From Rhodobacter calidifons (GTDB lineage Bacteria; Pseudomonadota; Alphaproteobacteria; Rhodobacterales; Rhodobacteraceae), in the NCBI RefSeq assembly GCF_011174775.1, contig NZ_JAANHS010000005.1, positions 186,001 through 250,000 on the forward strand: a stretch of DNA of 64,000 nucleotides, written 5' to 3'. Of this stretch, positions 10,640 through 21,967 are shown in pieces. Below the pieces are notes generated by a model. That model saw nothing but the letters and a program-made list of their open reading frames with translations, searched no databases and was not told where the DNA came from. Numbering within the stretch: the stretch's first letter is position 1; each line of letters opens with the position of its first letter. The translations under genes and the position numbers were made by a program.

Positions 10640-10675
10640 TTGACGCTTTCGCTCGGCTAAACTAGAACCGTTCTA
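10640..10675 (+). promoter_or_regulatory. iscR-suf promoter with Irr-like (ICE) box
   Basis: TTGACG at 10640-10645 and TAGAAC at 10663-10668, 17 bases apart, make a plausible sigma-70 type promoter. The -10 element is half of TAGAAC-C-GTTCTA (10663-10675), a perfect palindrome that fits the TAGAA-N3-TTCTA core of the iron control element bound by Irr in alphaproteobacteria. A repressor on this site would block polymerase directly. The promoter lies 115 bases before iscR. Confidence 0.7.
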
Positions 10676-10789
10676 AAGCTGGCATGCGGCCTGGCGACCG
10701 GGGCCAACTTTTCGGGGCTTGACTGAGGTAATGTGCGCGGCGCGTGGCGTCAATGCGGTTGCATGGGCCGCGCGGGCCAGGAGGCGGGA

Positions 10790-11251
10790 ATGAAGCTATC
10801 GACCAAGGGGCGCTATGCGATGGTCGCCCTTGCAGACCTTGCCCTGGCGCAGGGCGACGATCTGGTGTCGCTGGCGGCGATTTCCAAGCGGCAGGACATC
10901 AGCCTGCCCTATCTGGAACAGCTGTTCGTCAAGCTGCGCCGGGCTGGGCTGGTCGAGGCCGTGCGCGGCCCCGGGGGCGGCTACAAGCTGGCGAAATCGC
11001 CCGACCAGATCCGTATCAGCGAGGTGATGCAGGCGGTCGAGGAGACGGTGGATGCGATGCACACCGGTGCGGGAGCCAGCGGCGGGCTTTCGGGCACACG
11101 GGCGCAATCGCTGACCAACCGGCTGTGGGAAAGCCTTTCGGCCAATGTCTATGTCTTTCTGCACCAGGTCCGGCTGTCGGATGTGGTGAATAACGATCTC
11201 ACCCCCTGCCCGGCGGTTCCCAGCCTGTTCCGCGTGGTGGACGAGGAATGA
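10790..11251 (+). CDS. iscR: Rrf2-family regulator IscR
   Basis: 153-residue Rrf2 protein: winged helix at residues 1-70 (MKLSTKGRYAMVALADLA, recognition region ISLPYLEQLFVKLR, wing GPGGGYKLAK). It heads the suf operon and is expected to sense Fe-S status. The three clustered cysteines of E. coli IscR (92, 98, 104) are absent; that region reads GAGASGGLSGT, and the only cysteine is Cys140 in LTPCPAV. From memory, Rhodobacter sphaeroides IscR also lacks the triad and is reported to bind a cluster with one cysteine. The ATG at 10790 has GGAGG upstream; an upstream in-frame start is not needed. Its stop overlaps the next start (ATGA). Confidence 0.9.
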   Translation: MKLSTKGRYAMVALADLALAQGDDLVSLAAISKRQDISLPYLEQLFVKLRRAGLVEAVRGPGGGYKLAKSPDQIRISEVMQAVEETVDAMHTGAGASGGLSGTRAQSLTNRLWESLSANVYVFLHQVRLSDVVNNDLTPCPAVPSLFRVVDEE

Positions 11252-12291
11252 GCCGCCTCTACCTGGACTGGAACGCGACCGCGCCGCTGCGGCCCGAGGC
11301 GAAGGCGGCGATGCTTGCGGCGATGGAGGTGGTGGGCAACCCGTCCTCGGTTCATGCCGAAGGACGGGCGGCCAGGGCGCTGGTGGAACGCGCGCGGGCG
11401 CAGGTGGCGGCGGCGCTTGGGGCTGACGGGGCGGATGTCGTCTTCACCAGCGGCGCGACCGAGGCGGCGGCGTTGGCCTGCGCCGGGCGCGGCCTGGTCT
11501 GCGCCGGTGTGGAGCATGATGCAGTGGCCGCCTGGTGCGAGGCGGGTCTGGCGGTGGACGGGCAGGGCCGGGTGACGGTTCCCGACCCGCCCCGGTCGGC
11601 GCTGCAACTGGCCAACAGCGAGACCGGCGTGATCCAGGACCTGCCCCAGGGCCTGGCGGTCAGCGACCTGACGCAGGCCTTCGGCAAGATTGCCTTTGCC
11701 TTCAACTGGCTGGGCTGCGACAGCGGGCTGGTATCGGCGCACAAGCTGGGCGGGCCGAAGGGCATCGGCGCGCTGGTGGTGCGGCAGGGGGTCGAGGTGC
11801 TGGCGCAGCTGAAGGGCGGCGGGCAGGAGATGGGCCGCCGCGCCGGGACCGAGAACCTGATCGGCATCGCAGGCTTCGGCGCCGCGGCCGAAGCCGCCGC
11901 CCGCGATCTGGCGAACGGCGTCTGGGAGGAGGTCGCCGAACTTAGAAATATTCTAGAAATGCAGTTGTCGGCCGCGGAAAATGAGACTATTTGCGTCGGG
12001 AATGGTTCGCCGCGCCTGCCGAACACGCTTTGCCTGATCGCGCCCGGCTGGAAGGGCGAGACCCAGGTGATGGCGATGGATCTGGCGGGGTTCGCGATTT
12101 CCGCCGGTTCGGCCTGTTCCAGCGGGAAGGTGCGGACCAGCCGTGTCCTGACCGCGATGGGCCTTGATCCGGCCCTTGCGGGCCAGGCGATCCGGGTCTC
12201 GATCGGCCCGGGGACGAGACGAGACGAGGTGCTGCGGTTCGGGGAAGCCTGGACCAAGGCCTATGCCAAGGCCCGCGCGCGGGCTGCCTGA
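11248..12291 (+). CDS. Cysteine desulfurase (IscS/NifS class)
   Basis: 347-residue class V aminotransferase that takes sulfur from cysteine for Fe-S assembly. N-terminal [14 protein letters not shown] is characteristic of group I desulfurases; the PLP lysine is in [15 protein letters not shown] near residue 165, and the active-site cysteine is in [11 protein letters not shown] near residue 290. It differs from the SufS-type enzyme at the end of the same operon, so the operon carries both classes. It is translationally coupled to iscR. A short AT-rich patch at 11941-12000 inside the gene carries an Irr-box-like palindrome. Confidence 0.92.
   Translation: MSRLYLDWNATAPLRPEAKAAMLAAMEVVGNPSSVHAEGRAARALVERARAQVAAALGADGADVVFTSGATEAAALACAGRGLVCAGVEHDAVAAWCEAGLAVDGQGRVTVPDPPRSALQLANSETGVIQDLPQGLAVSDLTQAFGKIAFAFNWLGCDSGLVSAHKLGGPKGIGALVVRQGVEVLAQLKGGGQEMGRRAGTENLIGIAGFGAAAEAAARDLANGVWEEVAELRNILEMQLSAAENETICVGNGSPRLPNTLCLIAPGWKGETQVMAMDLAGFAISAGSACSSGKVRTSRVLTAMGLDPALAGQAIRVSIGPGTRRDEVLRFGEAWTKAYAKARARAA
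11943..11955. promoter_or_regulatory. Second Irr/ICE-like palindrome, inside the desulfurase gene
   Basis: TAGAA-ATA-TTCTA, with flanking T and G, has the same TAGAA-N3-TTCTA core as the box on the iscR promoter. It lies in a local AT-rich patch in an otherwise GC-rich coding region, 350 bases before sufB. It may mark an internal regulated promoter or a roadblock site; chance occurrence is possible because it also encodes part of LRNILEMQ. Confidence 0.4.
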
Positions 12292-12304
12292 AGGGATGAT
12301 GCCG

Positions 12305-13828
<1,524 letters not shown>

Positions 13829-13834
13829 CCTGCC

Positions 13835-15511
13835 ATGGCCAAGGCGCTTGCACAGGTCCAGCCCGACGCAGCACGGCCCCCGGTCGTTCTGGTCTCGGCC
13901 ATGCGCAACGAGGGCCCCTTCGTGCTGGAATGGCTGGCCTATCACCGGGTGATCGGGGTGGATCGGGTGGTTATCGTTTCCAACGGCTCAACAGACGGGT
14001 CAGATGACCTGCTGGCCGCTCTGGCAGAGGCGGGGGAGATCACCTTTCTGCGCACCACGCCCGGCTACGGGGTCGCGCCGCAGGCGGCGGCTGTTCAGGC
14101 CTTCGAGGCCGAGGTCGGCTATCAGCGCGGCGCCTGGTATCTCTGGCTCGACGCAGACGAGTTTCTGAACGTTCACGTCGGCGAACGCACGGTGCAGGCG
14201 CTTCTGGACCGGCTGGGGGGCGCCGGGGCGCTGATGCTGAACTGGCGGCTGTTCGGCTCGGGCGGCAACGACAGCTTTCCAGGGCGGCACATCTCGGGCC
14301 ATTTCATCGGCGCCTCGAAGCTGGGGTTCGTTGCCAATCTGGAAACCAAGCCGATGTTCTGCTTCGGCGACAGGTTTGCGGGTTTCTCGGCCGATTCCGT
14401 TGGCCTGCCGCGCCTTGTCGACGGGGCCGCGGTCACGGCGGACGACTGCCTTGGCGGCAATGGCAAGCCCCTGGACCCGAAGAACCCCCGCACCGCACCC
14501 TGGCTGGAGCGGCGGCCCTACACCGGACGCACCAACCTTGCCTCGCGGCATGAATTCGGCTGGGACCTGGCGCAGATCAACCACTATTCCGTCCGCACGC
14601 CCGACCATTTCCGCCTGAAGGCCGCGCGGGGCAGGGGCATGGTCTCGACCGGCCCGCGCCGCCCGAATGTGCGCCACACGCCGGAATATTTCGACCGCTT
14701 CGACCGGAACGAGGCCGAGGATCGGTCAATCCTGCATTGGGAAGCGGCGGTCACCGAGGAAATGGCCCGCCTGATGGCGCTGCCCGGCGTGGCCGAGGCG
14801 CAGGCTCGGGTCAACGCGCTGGTGGCCGAGGCGCTGGCCGCGTTGGATCACGGCCGGAACCCCGGGATGGACGCCTCCGCGCCTCCGACACCGGTTGTCA
14901 TTCGCGGCATGGATGCAGACCACGAGCAGGAGACCGAAGCGCCCAGCTTCAAGCTGACCTTCGGCCCGGCCGAGGCAGAGGTGGTCCGGCGCCATTATGC
15001 GGCGGCAGAGACGATCCTGGAATATGGCAGCGGCGGCTCGACCGTTCTTGCGGCGCGGCTGGGCAGGGCTGTGTTCAGCGTGGAAAGCGACCGGGCCTGG
15101 GCCGAGCGTCTGGCCGATCATGTTGCGCCGATCTCGGACCGGGTGCATGTGCACTGGGCCGATGTCGGGCCCACCGGCGCCTGGGGCATGCCGGCCGGTT
15201 CGCGCGACTTCCGCCGGTTTCACGGCTATGCGCTGTCGGTCTGGGACCGGCCGGATTTCGTGCAGCCCGACCTGGTGCTGATCGATGGCCGGTTCCGCGC
15301 CGCCTGTCTGGTGGCGGTGCGCTTGCGCGCGACCCGGCCCGTCACCGTGCTGTTCGACGACTATCGCAAGCGCGCCTACTACCATGGGGTGGAAGCTCTG
15401 GCCCGCAAGGAAGAAATGGTGGGTCGCATGGCCCGCTTTACCGTCACCCCCGGCGCGATCCCGCCCGAGATGGTCACCACGGCCATCGGCTGGTTCACCG
15501 ATCCGCGCTGA
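13835..15511 (+). CDS. Glycosyltransferase family 2-like protein fused to a methyltransferase-like domain
   Basis: 558 residues in two parts. Residues 15-330 form a family-2 glycosyltransferase-like (Glyco_tranf_2_4 type) domain: SAMRNEGPFVLEWLAYHRVIG, the nucleotide-binding SNGSTDGS, the acidic DADEFLNVHVG, NWRLFGSGG and INHYSVRT. After a linker, residues 365-558 resemble a Rossmann SAM-binding domain with ILEYGSGGSTVLA, VESDRAWAE and VLFDDYRKR. No signal peptide or membrane helix is seen. It sits inside the suf operon, 6 bases after sufB and 17 before sufC, with no strong ribosome binding site of its own. A paralogue of the first domain lies at 63017-64000. Substrate unknown; no known role in Fe-S assembly. 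Confidence 0.85.
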   Translation: MAKALAQVQPDAARPPVVLVSAMRNEGPFVLEWLAYHRVIGVDRVVIVSNGSTDGSDDLLAALAEAGEITFLRTTPGYGVAPQAAAVQAFEAEVGYQRGAWYLWLDADEFLNVHVGERTVQALLDRLGGAGALMLNWRLFGSGGNDSFPGRHISGHFIGASKLGFVANLETKPMFCFGDRFAGFSADSVGLPRLVDGAAVTADDCLGGNGKPLDPKNPRTAPWLERRPYTGRTNLASRHEFGWDLAQINHYSVRTPDHFRLKAARGRGMVSTGPRRPNVRHTPEYFDRFDRNEAEDRSILHWEAAVTEEMARLMALPGVAEAQARVNALVAEALAALDHGRNPGMDASAPPTPVVIRGMDADHEQETEAPSFKLTFGPAEAEVVRRHYAAAETILEYGSGGSTVLAARLGRAVFSVESDRAWAERLADHVAPISDRVHVHWADVGPTGAWGMPAGSRDFRRFHGYALSVWDRPDFVQPDLVLIDGRFRAACLVAVRLRATRPVTVLFDDYRKRAYYHGVEALARKEEMVGRMARFTVTPGAIPPEMVTTAIGWFTDPR

Positions 15512-15528
15512 CGCCAAAGGGAAGAAAG

Positions 15529-16284
15529 ATGCTGGAAATCAGGAATCTGCACGTCAAACTTCAGGAAGAGGACAAGGTGATCCTGCGCGGGGTGGACCTG
15601 ACCGTCGGCGCGGGCGAGGTCCATGCGATCATGGGGCCGAACGGGTCGGGCAAGTCCACCCTGTCCTATGTCCTGGCGGGCCGCGACGGCTATGAGGTCA
15701 CGGAAGGTTCGGCGAGGCTGGAGGGCAAGGACCTTCTGGACATGGAGCCCGAGGAACGCGCCGCTGCCGGTCTGTTCCTTGCGTTCCAGTATCCGGTGGA
15801 AATCCCCGGCGTCGGCAACATGACCTTCCTGCGCACCGCGGTGAACGCGCAACGCAAGGCACGCGGCGAGGCGGAGCTTTCCGCCGGCGACTTCCTGAAA
15901 GTGGTCCGCGAAAAGGCCAGGACGCTGAAGATCGACGCCGAGATGCTGAAGCGCCCGGTCAATGTCGGCTTCTCGGGCGGTGAGAAAAAGCGCAACGAAA
16001 TCCTGCAGATGGCCATGCTGGAGCCGCGCATGTGCATCCTGGATGAAACCGATTCGGGGCTTGACGTCGATGCGATGAAGCTGGTCGCGGACGGCGTGAA
16101 CGCCTTGCGCAGCGACGGCCGGTCCTTCCTGGTCATCACCCACTACCAGCGGCTTCTGGACCATATCAGGCCGGATGTCGTGCACATCATGGCCGCGGGA
16201 CGCATCATCAGGACCGGGGGCCCGGAGCTGGCGCTGGAGGTCGAAAACAACGGCTATGCCGACATCCTGAGCGAGGTGGGCTGA
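15529..16284 (+). CDS. sufC: Fe-S cluster assembly ATPase SufC
   Basis: 251-residue ABC-type ATPase of the SufBCD scaffold. Walker A MGPNGSGKSTLSYVLAG at about residues 34-50, Q-loop AFQYPVEIPGV, signature FSGGEKKRNE near 147, Walker B CILDETDSGLDVD near 168 and the switch ITHYQRLL, where Tyr follows His as is typical for SufC. The ATG at 15529 follows GGGAAGAA. Its stop overlaps the sufD start (TGATG), giving coupled synthesis. Confidence 0.97.
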   Translation: MLEIRNLHVKLQEEDKVILRGVDLTVGAGEVHAIMGPNGSGKSTLSYVLAGRDGYEVTEGSARLEGKDLLDMEPEERAAAGLFLAFQYPVEIPGVGNMTFLRTAVNAQRKARGEAELSAGDFLKVVREKARTLKIDAEMLKRPVNVGFSGGEKKRNEILQMAMLEPRMCILDETDSGLDVDAMKLVADGVNALRSDGRSFLVITHYQRLLDHIRPDVVHIMAAGRIIRTGGPELALEVENNGYADILSEVG

Positions 16285-17579
16285 TGGCACTGCCGAAGGC
16301 GAAGGAAGACGCGCTTGCCGCGCGGCTCGCCGCTCTCCCGGCGCTGTCGGGCAAGGGGTGGCTGGCGGCGGCGCGGGCCGAGGCTCTGGCCCGGTTGCAG
16401 GCGATGGGCCTGCCCGCACGGCGCGACGAATACTGGCGCTACACCGATCCGGCCAGCCTGAACGCGCCCGAGCCGCTGCCGGCGAAGCGCTTTGACGTGA
16501 CGGACGAGGCGGCACCCTTCGACGGCATGGACCGGCTGAAGATCGTCTTCGTCGATGGCGTGTTCGATGCCGCGGCCTCGGACGATCTGGCGCTGGCCGG
16601 GGTGTCGATCGAACGACTGGCCACGGCAGAGGAAAAGGACATCCACTGGGCGCAGGGCATCTATGGCGTCCTCGAGGCGCGCGGCCAGACCCCCGTGGCC
16701 CGCCCGCTGGCCGCACTGAACTCGGCCTTTGCCACGGATGGCGTGCTGATCCATGCGACGGGCCGGGCGAGCAAGCCGGTTTCCCTGATTTACGTCCATA
16801 ATTCAGAGACTTCCGACGCGATCCTGCACCATTGCATCAAGCTGGACCCCGGCGCGGAACTGACGCTTCTGGAAAACGGCCCGGCGGCGGCGCGCTTCTC
16901 GAAGGTGATGGAGGTCGACATCGCCGATGGCGCCAGCTTCCACCACATCCGCCTTCAGGGGCGCGACCACGAACGCCGCGCCGTGACCCATCTCTTTGCC
17001 CGGCTCGGCGCGAAATCCGACCTGCGGTCCTTCACGCTGACCGCGAACGGGCGGCTGACGCGGAACGAGGCGGTGGTGGAGCTGACCGGGGACGAGGGCC
17101 GGGCGCATCTGGCCGGGGCCACGGTCGGGGACGGCGGGTTTCACCACGACGATACGGTCTTCATCACCCATGCCGCCGTGGCCTGCGAAAGCCGCCAGGT
17201 GTTCAAGAAGGTGCTGATGAACGGGGCCACGGGCGTATTCCAGGGCAAGATCCTGGTGAAGCCCGGCGCGCAGAAGACCGACGGCTACCAGATCAGCCAG
17301 AGCCTGCTTCTGGACGAGGACAGCCAGTTCCTCGCCAAGCCCGAACTGGAGATCTACGCCGACGACGTGAAGTGCAGTCACGGCTCCACCTCCGGCGCCA
17401 TAGACGAAACCGCGCTGTTCTACCTGCAATCGCGCGGCGTGCCGCGGCGGCAGGCGCAGGCGCTGCTGGTGCTGGCCTTCCTGGCCGAAGCGATCGAGGA
17501 GATCGCCGACGAGGCGATCGCCGAGGACATCCGCGCGCGGCTGGAACGCTGGCTGGCCCGGCACGGATCGAAAGGGTAG
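16284..17579 (+). CDS. sufD: Fe-S cluster assembly protein SufD
   Basis: 431-residue partner of SufB. N-terminal helical part with RRDEYWRYTDPASL near residue 45, then the beta-helix and the C-terminal block FQGKILVKPGAQKTDGYQ near 315, DVKCSHGSTSGAID near 357 (the conserved cysteine and histidine of the SufB-SufD interface), and LFYLQSRGV. It starts within the sufC stop codon. Two small membrane-protein genes follow before sufS. Confidence 0.96.
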   Translation: MALPKAKEDALAARLAALPALSGKGWLAAARAEALARLQAMGLPARRDEYWRYTDPASLNAPEPLPAKRFDVTDEAAPFDGMDRLKIVFVDGVFDAAASDDLALAGVSIERLATAEEKDIHWAQGIYGVLEARGQTPVARPLAALNSAFATDGVLIHATGRASKPVSLIYVHNSETSDAILHHCIKLDPGAELTLLENGPAAARFSKVMEVDIADGASFHHIRLQGRDHERRAVTHLFARLGAKSDLRSFTLTANGRLTRNEAVVELTGDEGRAHLAGATVGDGGFHHDDTVFITHAAVACESRQVFKKVLMNGATGVFQGKILVKPGAQKTDGYQISQSLLLDEDSQFLAKPELEIYADDVKCSHGSTSGAIDETALFYLQSRGVPRRQAQALLVLAFLAEAIEEIADEAIAEDIRARLERWLARHGSKG

Positions 17580-17584
17580 GGTGC

Positions 17585-18064
17585 ATGGCGGTCACGACCG
17601 ATCTGGTCGCCACCTGGGCGCGCCCGCGCCGGATCCTGCGCCAGCATCTGGCGCGCGGCCGGTCCGAGCCCTTCGCGCTGTCGCTGCTGATGGTCTTCCT
17701 GATCCTGGCCTTCATCGGCCAGTGGCCCGGCGCGGCGCGCGCGGCCTTCCTGGCGGGAGAGCCCTCTGCCTGGCCGCGCATCCTGCCCACGGCCTACGGG
17801 CTGCTGGCGGCGGTGCCGTTTCTGTACGGGCTTGCCGCGCTGGGGCACCTGGCGGCGCGGGCGATGGGCGGGCAGGGCAGCTGGTACGGCGCGCGGGTCG
17901 CGCTGTTCTGGGCGCTGGCCTCGGTCGGCCCGCTGATCCTGTTGCAGGGGCTGGTCGCGGGGATGATCGGCCCCGGCCCGGCCCTGACCGTGGTCAGGTT
18001 GATCGTCGGCCTGGCCTTCCTGTGGCTCTGGGCCACGCTCTTGCACGAGGCCGAACGCGGATGA
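17585..18064 (+). CDS. Small membrane protein (YIP1-like), first of a pair
   Basis: 159-residue hydrophobic protein with four likely membrane helices, at about residues 30-50, 65-90, 105-125 and 130-152, and an arginine-rich amphipathic N-terminus (RPRRILRQHLARGRSE) of the kind seen in YIP1-type proteins. It is only 5 bases after sufD and its stop overlaps the start of the next gene, so it belongs to the suf transcript. Function is unknown; similar small membrane genes occur in suf operons of related bacteria as far as I recall. Confidence 0.75.
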   Translation: MAVTTDLVATWARPRRILRQHLARGRSEPFALSLLMVFLILAFIGQWPGAARAAFLAGEPSAWPRILPTAYGLLAAVPFLYGLAALGHLAARAMGGQGSWYGARVALFWALASVGPLILLQGLVAGMIGPGPALTVVRLIVGLAFLWLWATLLHEAERG

Positions 18065-18649
18065 GCCTGACCGACCGCCTGATCGCCCTGGCCCGGCTGA
18101 CGCTGGAGGATCCCCGCACCGCCGCCCGGGCGCTTTTGGCCGAGGACGTGCCGCTTCCGGCCCGAAGTGCGGGGCTGCTGCTGGTGGCGGTGGTATCTGC
18201 GCTGCTGGCCAGCGTGCAGATCGGGCTGAGCCCGCAGCCGATGGACCCGATCAGCGCCTTCATGCTGGCCAGTCCCTTCCGCGCGGCGGTGGTGCAATGG
18301 GTCTTCCTTGCGCTGTCCGTCCTGTTGATCCACCGCGTCGGCCGCGCCTTCGGCGGCCGGGGCGCGTTTGCGGATGCACTGCTGGTCGTCGTCTGGCTTC
18401 AGGTCCTGATGCTGGTGGTTCAGGCGCTGCAACTGGTGACGGGGATCCTGATCCCGCCGCTTGCGGGGTTGATCGGCCTGGGCGGCTTTGCCCTCTTCCT
18501 GTGGCTGATGACCTGTTTCATCGCCGAACTGCACGGCTTTGCCTCGCGCGGGAAGGTGTTCCTCGGCATGGTTGTCACCGCCTTTGCCGCCGGCCTCGTG
18601 CTGGGTGTCCTGGTGATGCTGCTTGTCGGGCCGGAGGCCCTTATGCCCA

Positions 18650-18657
<8 letters not shown>
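18061..18657 (+). CDS. YIP1 family membrane protein, second of a pair
   Basis: 198 residues. An amphipathic N-terminal segment (SLTDRLIALARLTLEDPRTA) leads to about five membrane helices, ending with GVLVMLLVGPEAL. The layout matches bacterial Yip1-domain proteins, which have no settled function. The ATG overlaps the stop of the preceding gene (ATGA), and the C-terminus overlaps the sufS start by 8 bases, so all three are translated as a coupled series within the suf operon. Confidence 0.78.
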
Positions 18658-19870
<1,213 letters not shown>

Positions 19871-19921
19871 GCGCGGTCCGCCATTGAAACCCCCGGCGGC
19901 TTCCGCTAAGGACGCCGTCAG

Positions 19922-19998
19922 GCACCCGTAGCTCAGCTGGATAGAGTGCTGCCCTCCGAAGGCAGAGGTCACAGGTTCGAATCCTGTCGGGTGCGCCA
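19922..19998 (+). tRNA. tRNA-Arg (anticodon CCG)
   Basis: A complete cloverleaf can be folded: acceptor stem GCACCCG/CGGGTGC, D-arm GCTC..GAGT, anticodon stem CTGCC/GGCAG around the loop CTCCGAA (anticodon CCG, reading CGG), T-arm ACAGG-TTCGAAT-CCTGT, discriminator G and an encoded CCA (19996-19998). It lies between sufS and the sit operon on the plus strand. Confidence 0.97.
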
Positions 19999-20124
19999 CT
20001 TCCCTGCATTGCGATCCGACCCGCCCGGCGCCGTCCGCTTTCCCGTCGTGTGGCGGCTTTGCGGGCATCCGGGCCGTTCGGCCTGCCATTCGGCGGACAT
20101 TCAGCAGACCGCCCCTTGCCTTCT

Positions 20125-20145
20125 TGCAAATGCTTCTCATTTACA
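20125..20145 (+). promoter_or_regulatory. Mur/Fur-family box in front of sitA
   Basis: TGCAAATG and CATTTACA form an imperfect 8-bp inverted repeat (one mismatch) around CTTCT. It resembles the TGCAAAT-type site of Mur, the manganese-responsive Fur homologue of alphaproteobacteria, and lies 28 bases before the sitA start in an AT-rich strip. It fits a metal-uptake operon repressed when metal is sufficient. Confidence 0.65.
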
Positions 20146-20173
20146 TTCTAATCTCCCCAAAACCGGAGGCCAA

Positions 20174-21067
20174 ATGCCGTCTCGCCGTCTTCTTCTGCTT
20201 GCACCGCTGCCGGCTGCCCTGCCGCTTCCGGCGCTGGCCGAGGCGCGGCTGAAGGTCGTGACCACCTTCACGGTGATCGCCGACATGGCGCGGAACGTCG
20301 CCGGGGACGGGGTCGAGGTCGTCTCGATCACCAAGCCGGGGGCCGAGATCCACGGCTATGAACCGACCCCGCGCGACATCGTCGGCGCGGCGGATGCCGA
20401 TCTCGTGCTCTGGAACGGGCTGGGGCTCGAACGCTGGTTCGAGCAGTTCCTGAGCAATCTCGCCGGGGTCCCTGCCGCCACGCTGACCGATGGCATCACG
20501 CCGATCTCGATCACCGGAGGGGATTACGACGGCCGCCCGAATCCGCATGCCTGGATGAGCATCGACAATGCGCTGATCTATGTGGATAACATCGCGAAGG
20601 CGCTGTCCGGTGTCGATCCGGCCCATGCCGCGACCTATGCCGCCAATGCCGCGGCCTACAAGGCGCAGCTCGCCGCCGCCCTCGACCCGCTGAAGGCGCA
20701 GATCGCGGCGCTGCCGGAGGATCGTCGCTGGCTGGTCACCTGCGAAGGCGCCTTCAGCTACCTGGCCCGCGACCTGGGCCTGAAGGAGCTTTATCTCTGG
20801 CCGATCAACGCCGACCAGCAGGGCACGCCCCGCCAGGTCCGCGCCGTGATCGACGGGGTGCGTGAACATGGCATTCCGGCGGTGTTCTGCGAAAGCACCG
20901 TGCCCTCGGACCCGGCCGAACAGGTCGCGCGCGAGACGGGTGCGGCCTTCGGCGGCGTGCTTTACGTGGACAGCCTGTCCGCGGCCGACGGGCCGGTGCC
21001 GACCTATCTCGACCTCCTGACCGTGACCACCGAAACCATCGTGCGGGGCCTCGCGTCCGCGAATTGA
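20174..21067 (+). CDS. sitA: Manganese/iron ABC transporter substrate-binding protein
   Basis: 297-residue periplasmic cluster A-I binding protein. It has a signal peptide ([21 protein letters not shown]). Expected ligands are visible: His in [13 protein letters not shown] near residue 55, His in RPNPHAWMS near 122, Glu in [11 protein letters not shown] near 190 and Asp in LYVDSLS near 265. Glu rather than His as third ligand favours the Mn/Fe (SitA/MntC) group over ZnuA. The ATG at 20174 follows CGGAGG; a longer ORF running back through the tRNA is not the gene. First gene of sitABCD. Confidence 0.92.
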   Translation: MPSRRLLLLAPLPAALPLPALAEARLKVVTTFTVIADMARNVAGDGVEVVSITKPGAEIHGYEPTPRDIVGAADADLVLWNGLGLERWFEQFLSNLAGVPAATLTDGITPISITGGDYDGRPNPHAWMSIDNALIYVDNIAKALSGVDPAHAATYAANAAAYKAQLAAALDPLKAQIAALPEDRRWLVTCEGAFSYLARDLGLKELYLWPINADQQGTPRQVRAVIDGVREHGIPAVFCESTVPSDPAEQVARETGAAFGGVLYVDSLSAADGPVPTYLDLLTVTTETIVRGLASAN

Positions 21068-21074
21068 GGATGAC

Positions 21075-21926
21075 ATGCGCGACGACCGGGCTTGCGAAGG
21101 CATTTTCGCCGAAGGGCTTACCGTCACCTACCGGAACGGCCTGACCGCGCTGACCGATGCCAGCTTCGCGGTCCCGCAAGGCACGATCACGGCGCTGGTC
21201 GGCGTCAACGGGGCGGGAAAGTCCACGCTGTTCAAGGCGATCATGGGCTTCGTGCCGCTGGCGCGCGGCACGATCCGTCTTCTGGGCCTGCCTGTGCGCG
21301 AGGCGCTGCGGCAGAACCTTGTCGCCTATGTTCCACAGGCGGAAGAGGTGGACTGGTCCTTCCCGATCCTGGTCGAGGATGTGGTGATGATGGGCCGCTA
21401 TGGCCACATGGGCTTCCTGCGCCGCCCCTCGGCCGCCGACCGGGCAAAGGTGGATCAGGCGCTTGCCCGTGTCGGCCTGTCGGACCTGCGCCACCGCCAG
21501 ATCGGCGAATTGTCCGGCGGTCAGAAGAAGCGCGTCTTTCTCGCCCGCGCGCTGGCGCAGGAGGGCCGGATCATCCTTCTGGACGAGCCCTTCACCGGCG
21601 TTGACGTGAAGACCGAGGAACAGATCATCGCCCTCATGCGCGACCTGCGCGACGCGGGCCATGTCATGCTGGTCTCGACCCACAACCTGGGCTCGGTCCC
21701 CGATTTCTGCGACCGGACCGTGCTCGTCAAGGGCACCGTCCTCGCCCATGGCCCGACCGAAACCACCTTCACCCGCGAGAACCTCGAACGGGCCTTCGGC
21801 GGCGTCCTGCGCCATTTCACCCTGGGCGGCAGCGACCTGCACGACGACGACGATGCCCGCGAGATCTCGATCCTCACCGACGACGAACGCCCCTTCGTGC
21901 AATACGGTCGCAAGGACCAGACATGA
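21075..21926 (+). CDS. sitB: Manganese/iron ABC transporter ATP-binding protein
   Basis: 283-residue ATPase that powers the Sit importer. Walker [15 protein letters not shown] near residue 42, Q-loop [13 protein letters not shown] (typical of metal-type ABC importers), signature [15 protein letters not shown] near 145, Walker [13 protein letters not shown] near 166 and the H-loop STHNLG. An acidic, histidine-bearing tail ([13 protein letters not shown]) follows. It starts 7 bases after sitA. A 144-base spacer with a dispersed repeat separates it from sitC. Confidence 0.95.
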   Translation: MRDDRACEGIFAEGLTVTYRNGLTALTDASFAVPQGTITALVGVNGAGKSTLFKAIMGFVPLARGTIRLLGLPVREALRQNLVAYVPQAEEVDWSFPILVEDVVMMGRYGHMGFLRRPSAADRAKVDQALARVGLSDLRHRQIGELSGGQKKRVFLARALAQEGRIILLDEPFTGVDVKTEEQIIALMRDLRDAGHVMLVSTHNLGSVPDFCDRTVLVKGTVLAHGPTETTFTRENLERAFGGVLRHFTLGGSDLHDDDDAREISILTDDERPFVQYGRKDQT

Positions 21927-21931
21927 CCATG

Positions 21932-21967
21932 CCATTTGCCCATGTCGCAAATACTCCCGCCGGAGGC
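21932..21967 (-). repeat. CTCCGGCGGGAG-TATTT repeat, copy 1 (reverse orientation)
   Basis: Read on the minus strand: GCCTCCGGCGGGAGTATTT, two to three variable bases, then ACATGGGCAAATGG. Copies occur at 49179-49214 and 58215-58247 in the forward orientation. This copy interrupts the sit operon between sitB and sitC. Confidence 0.75.
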
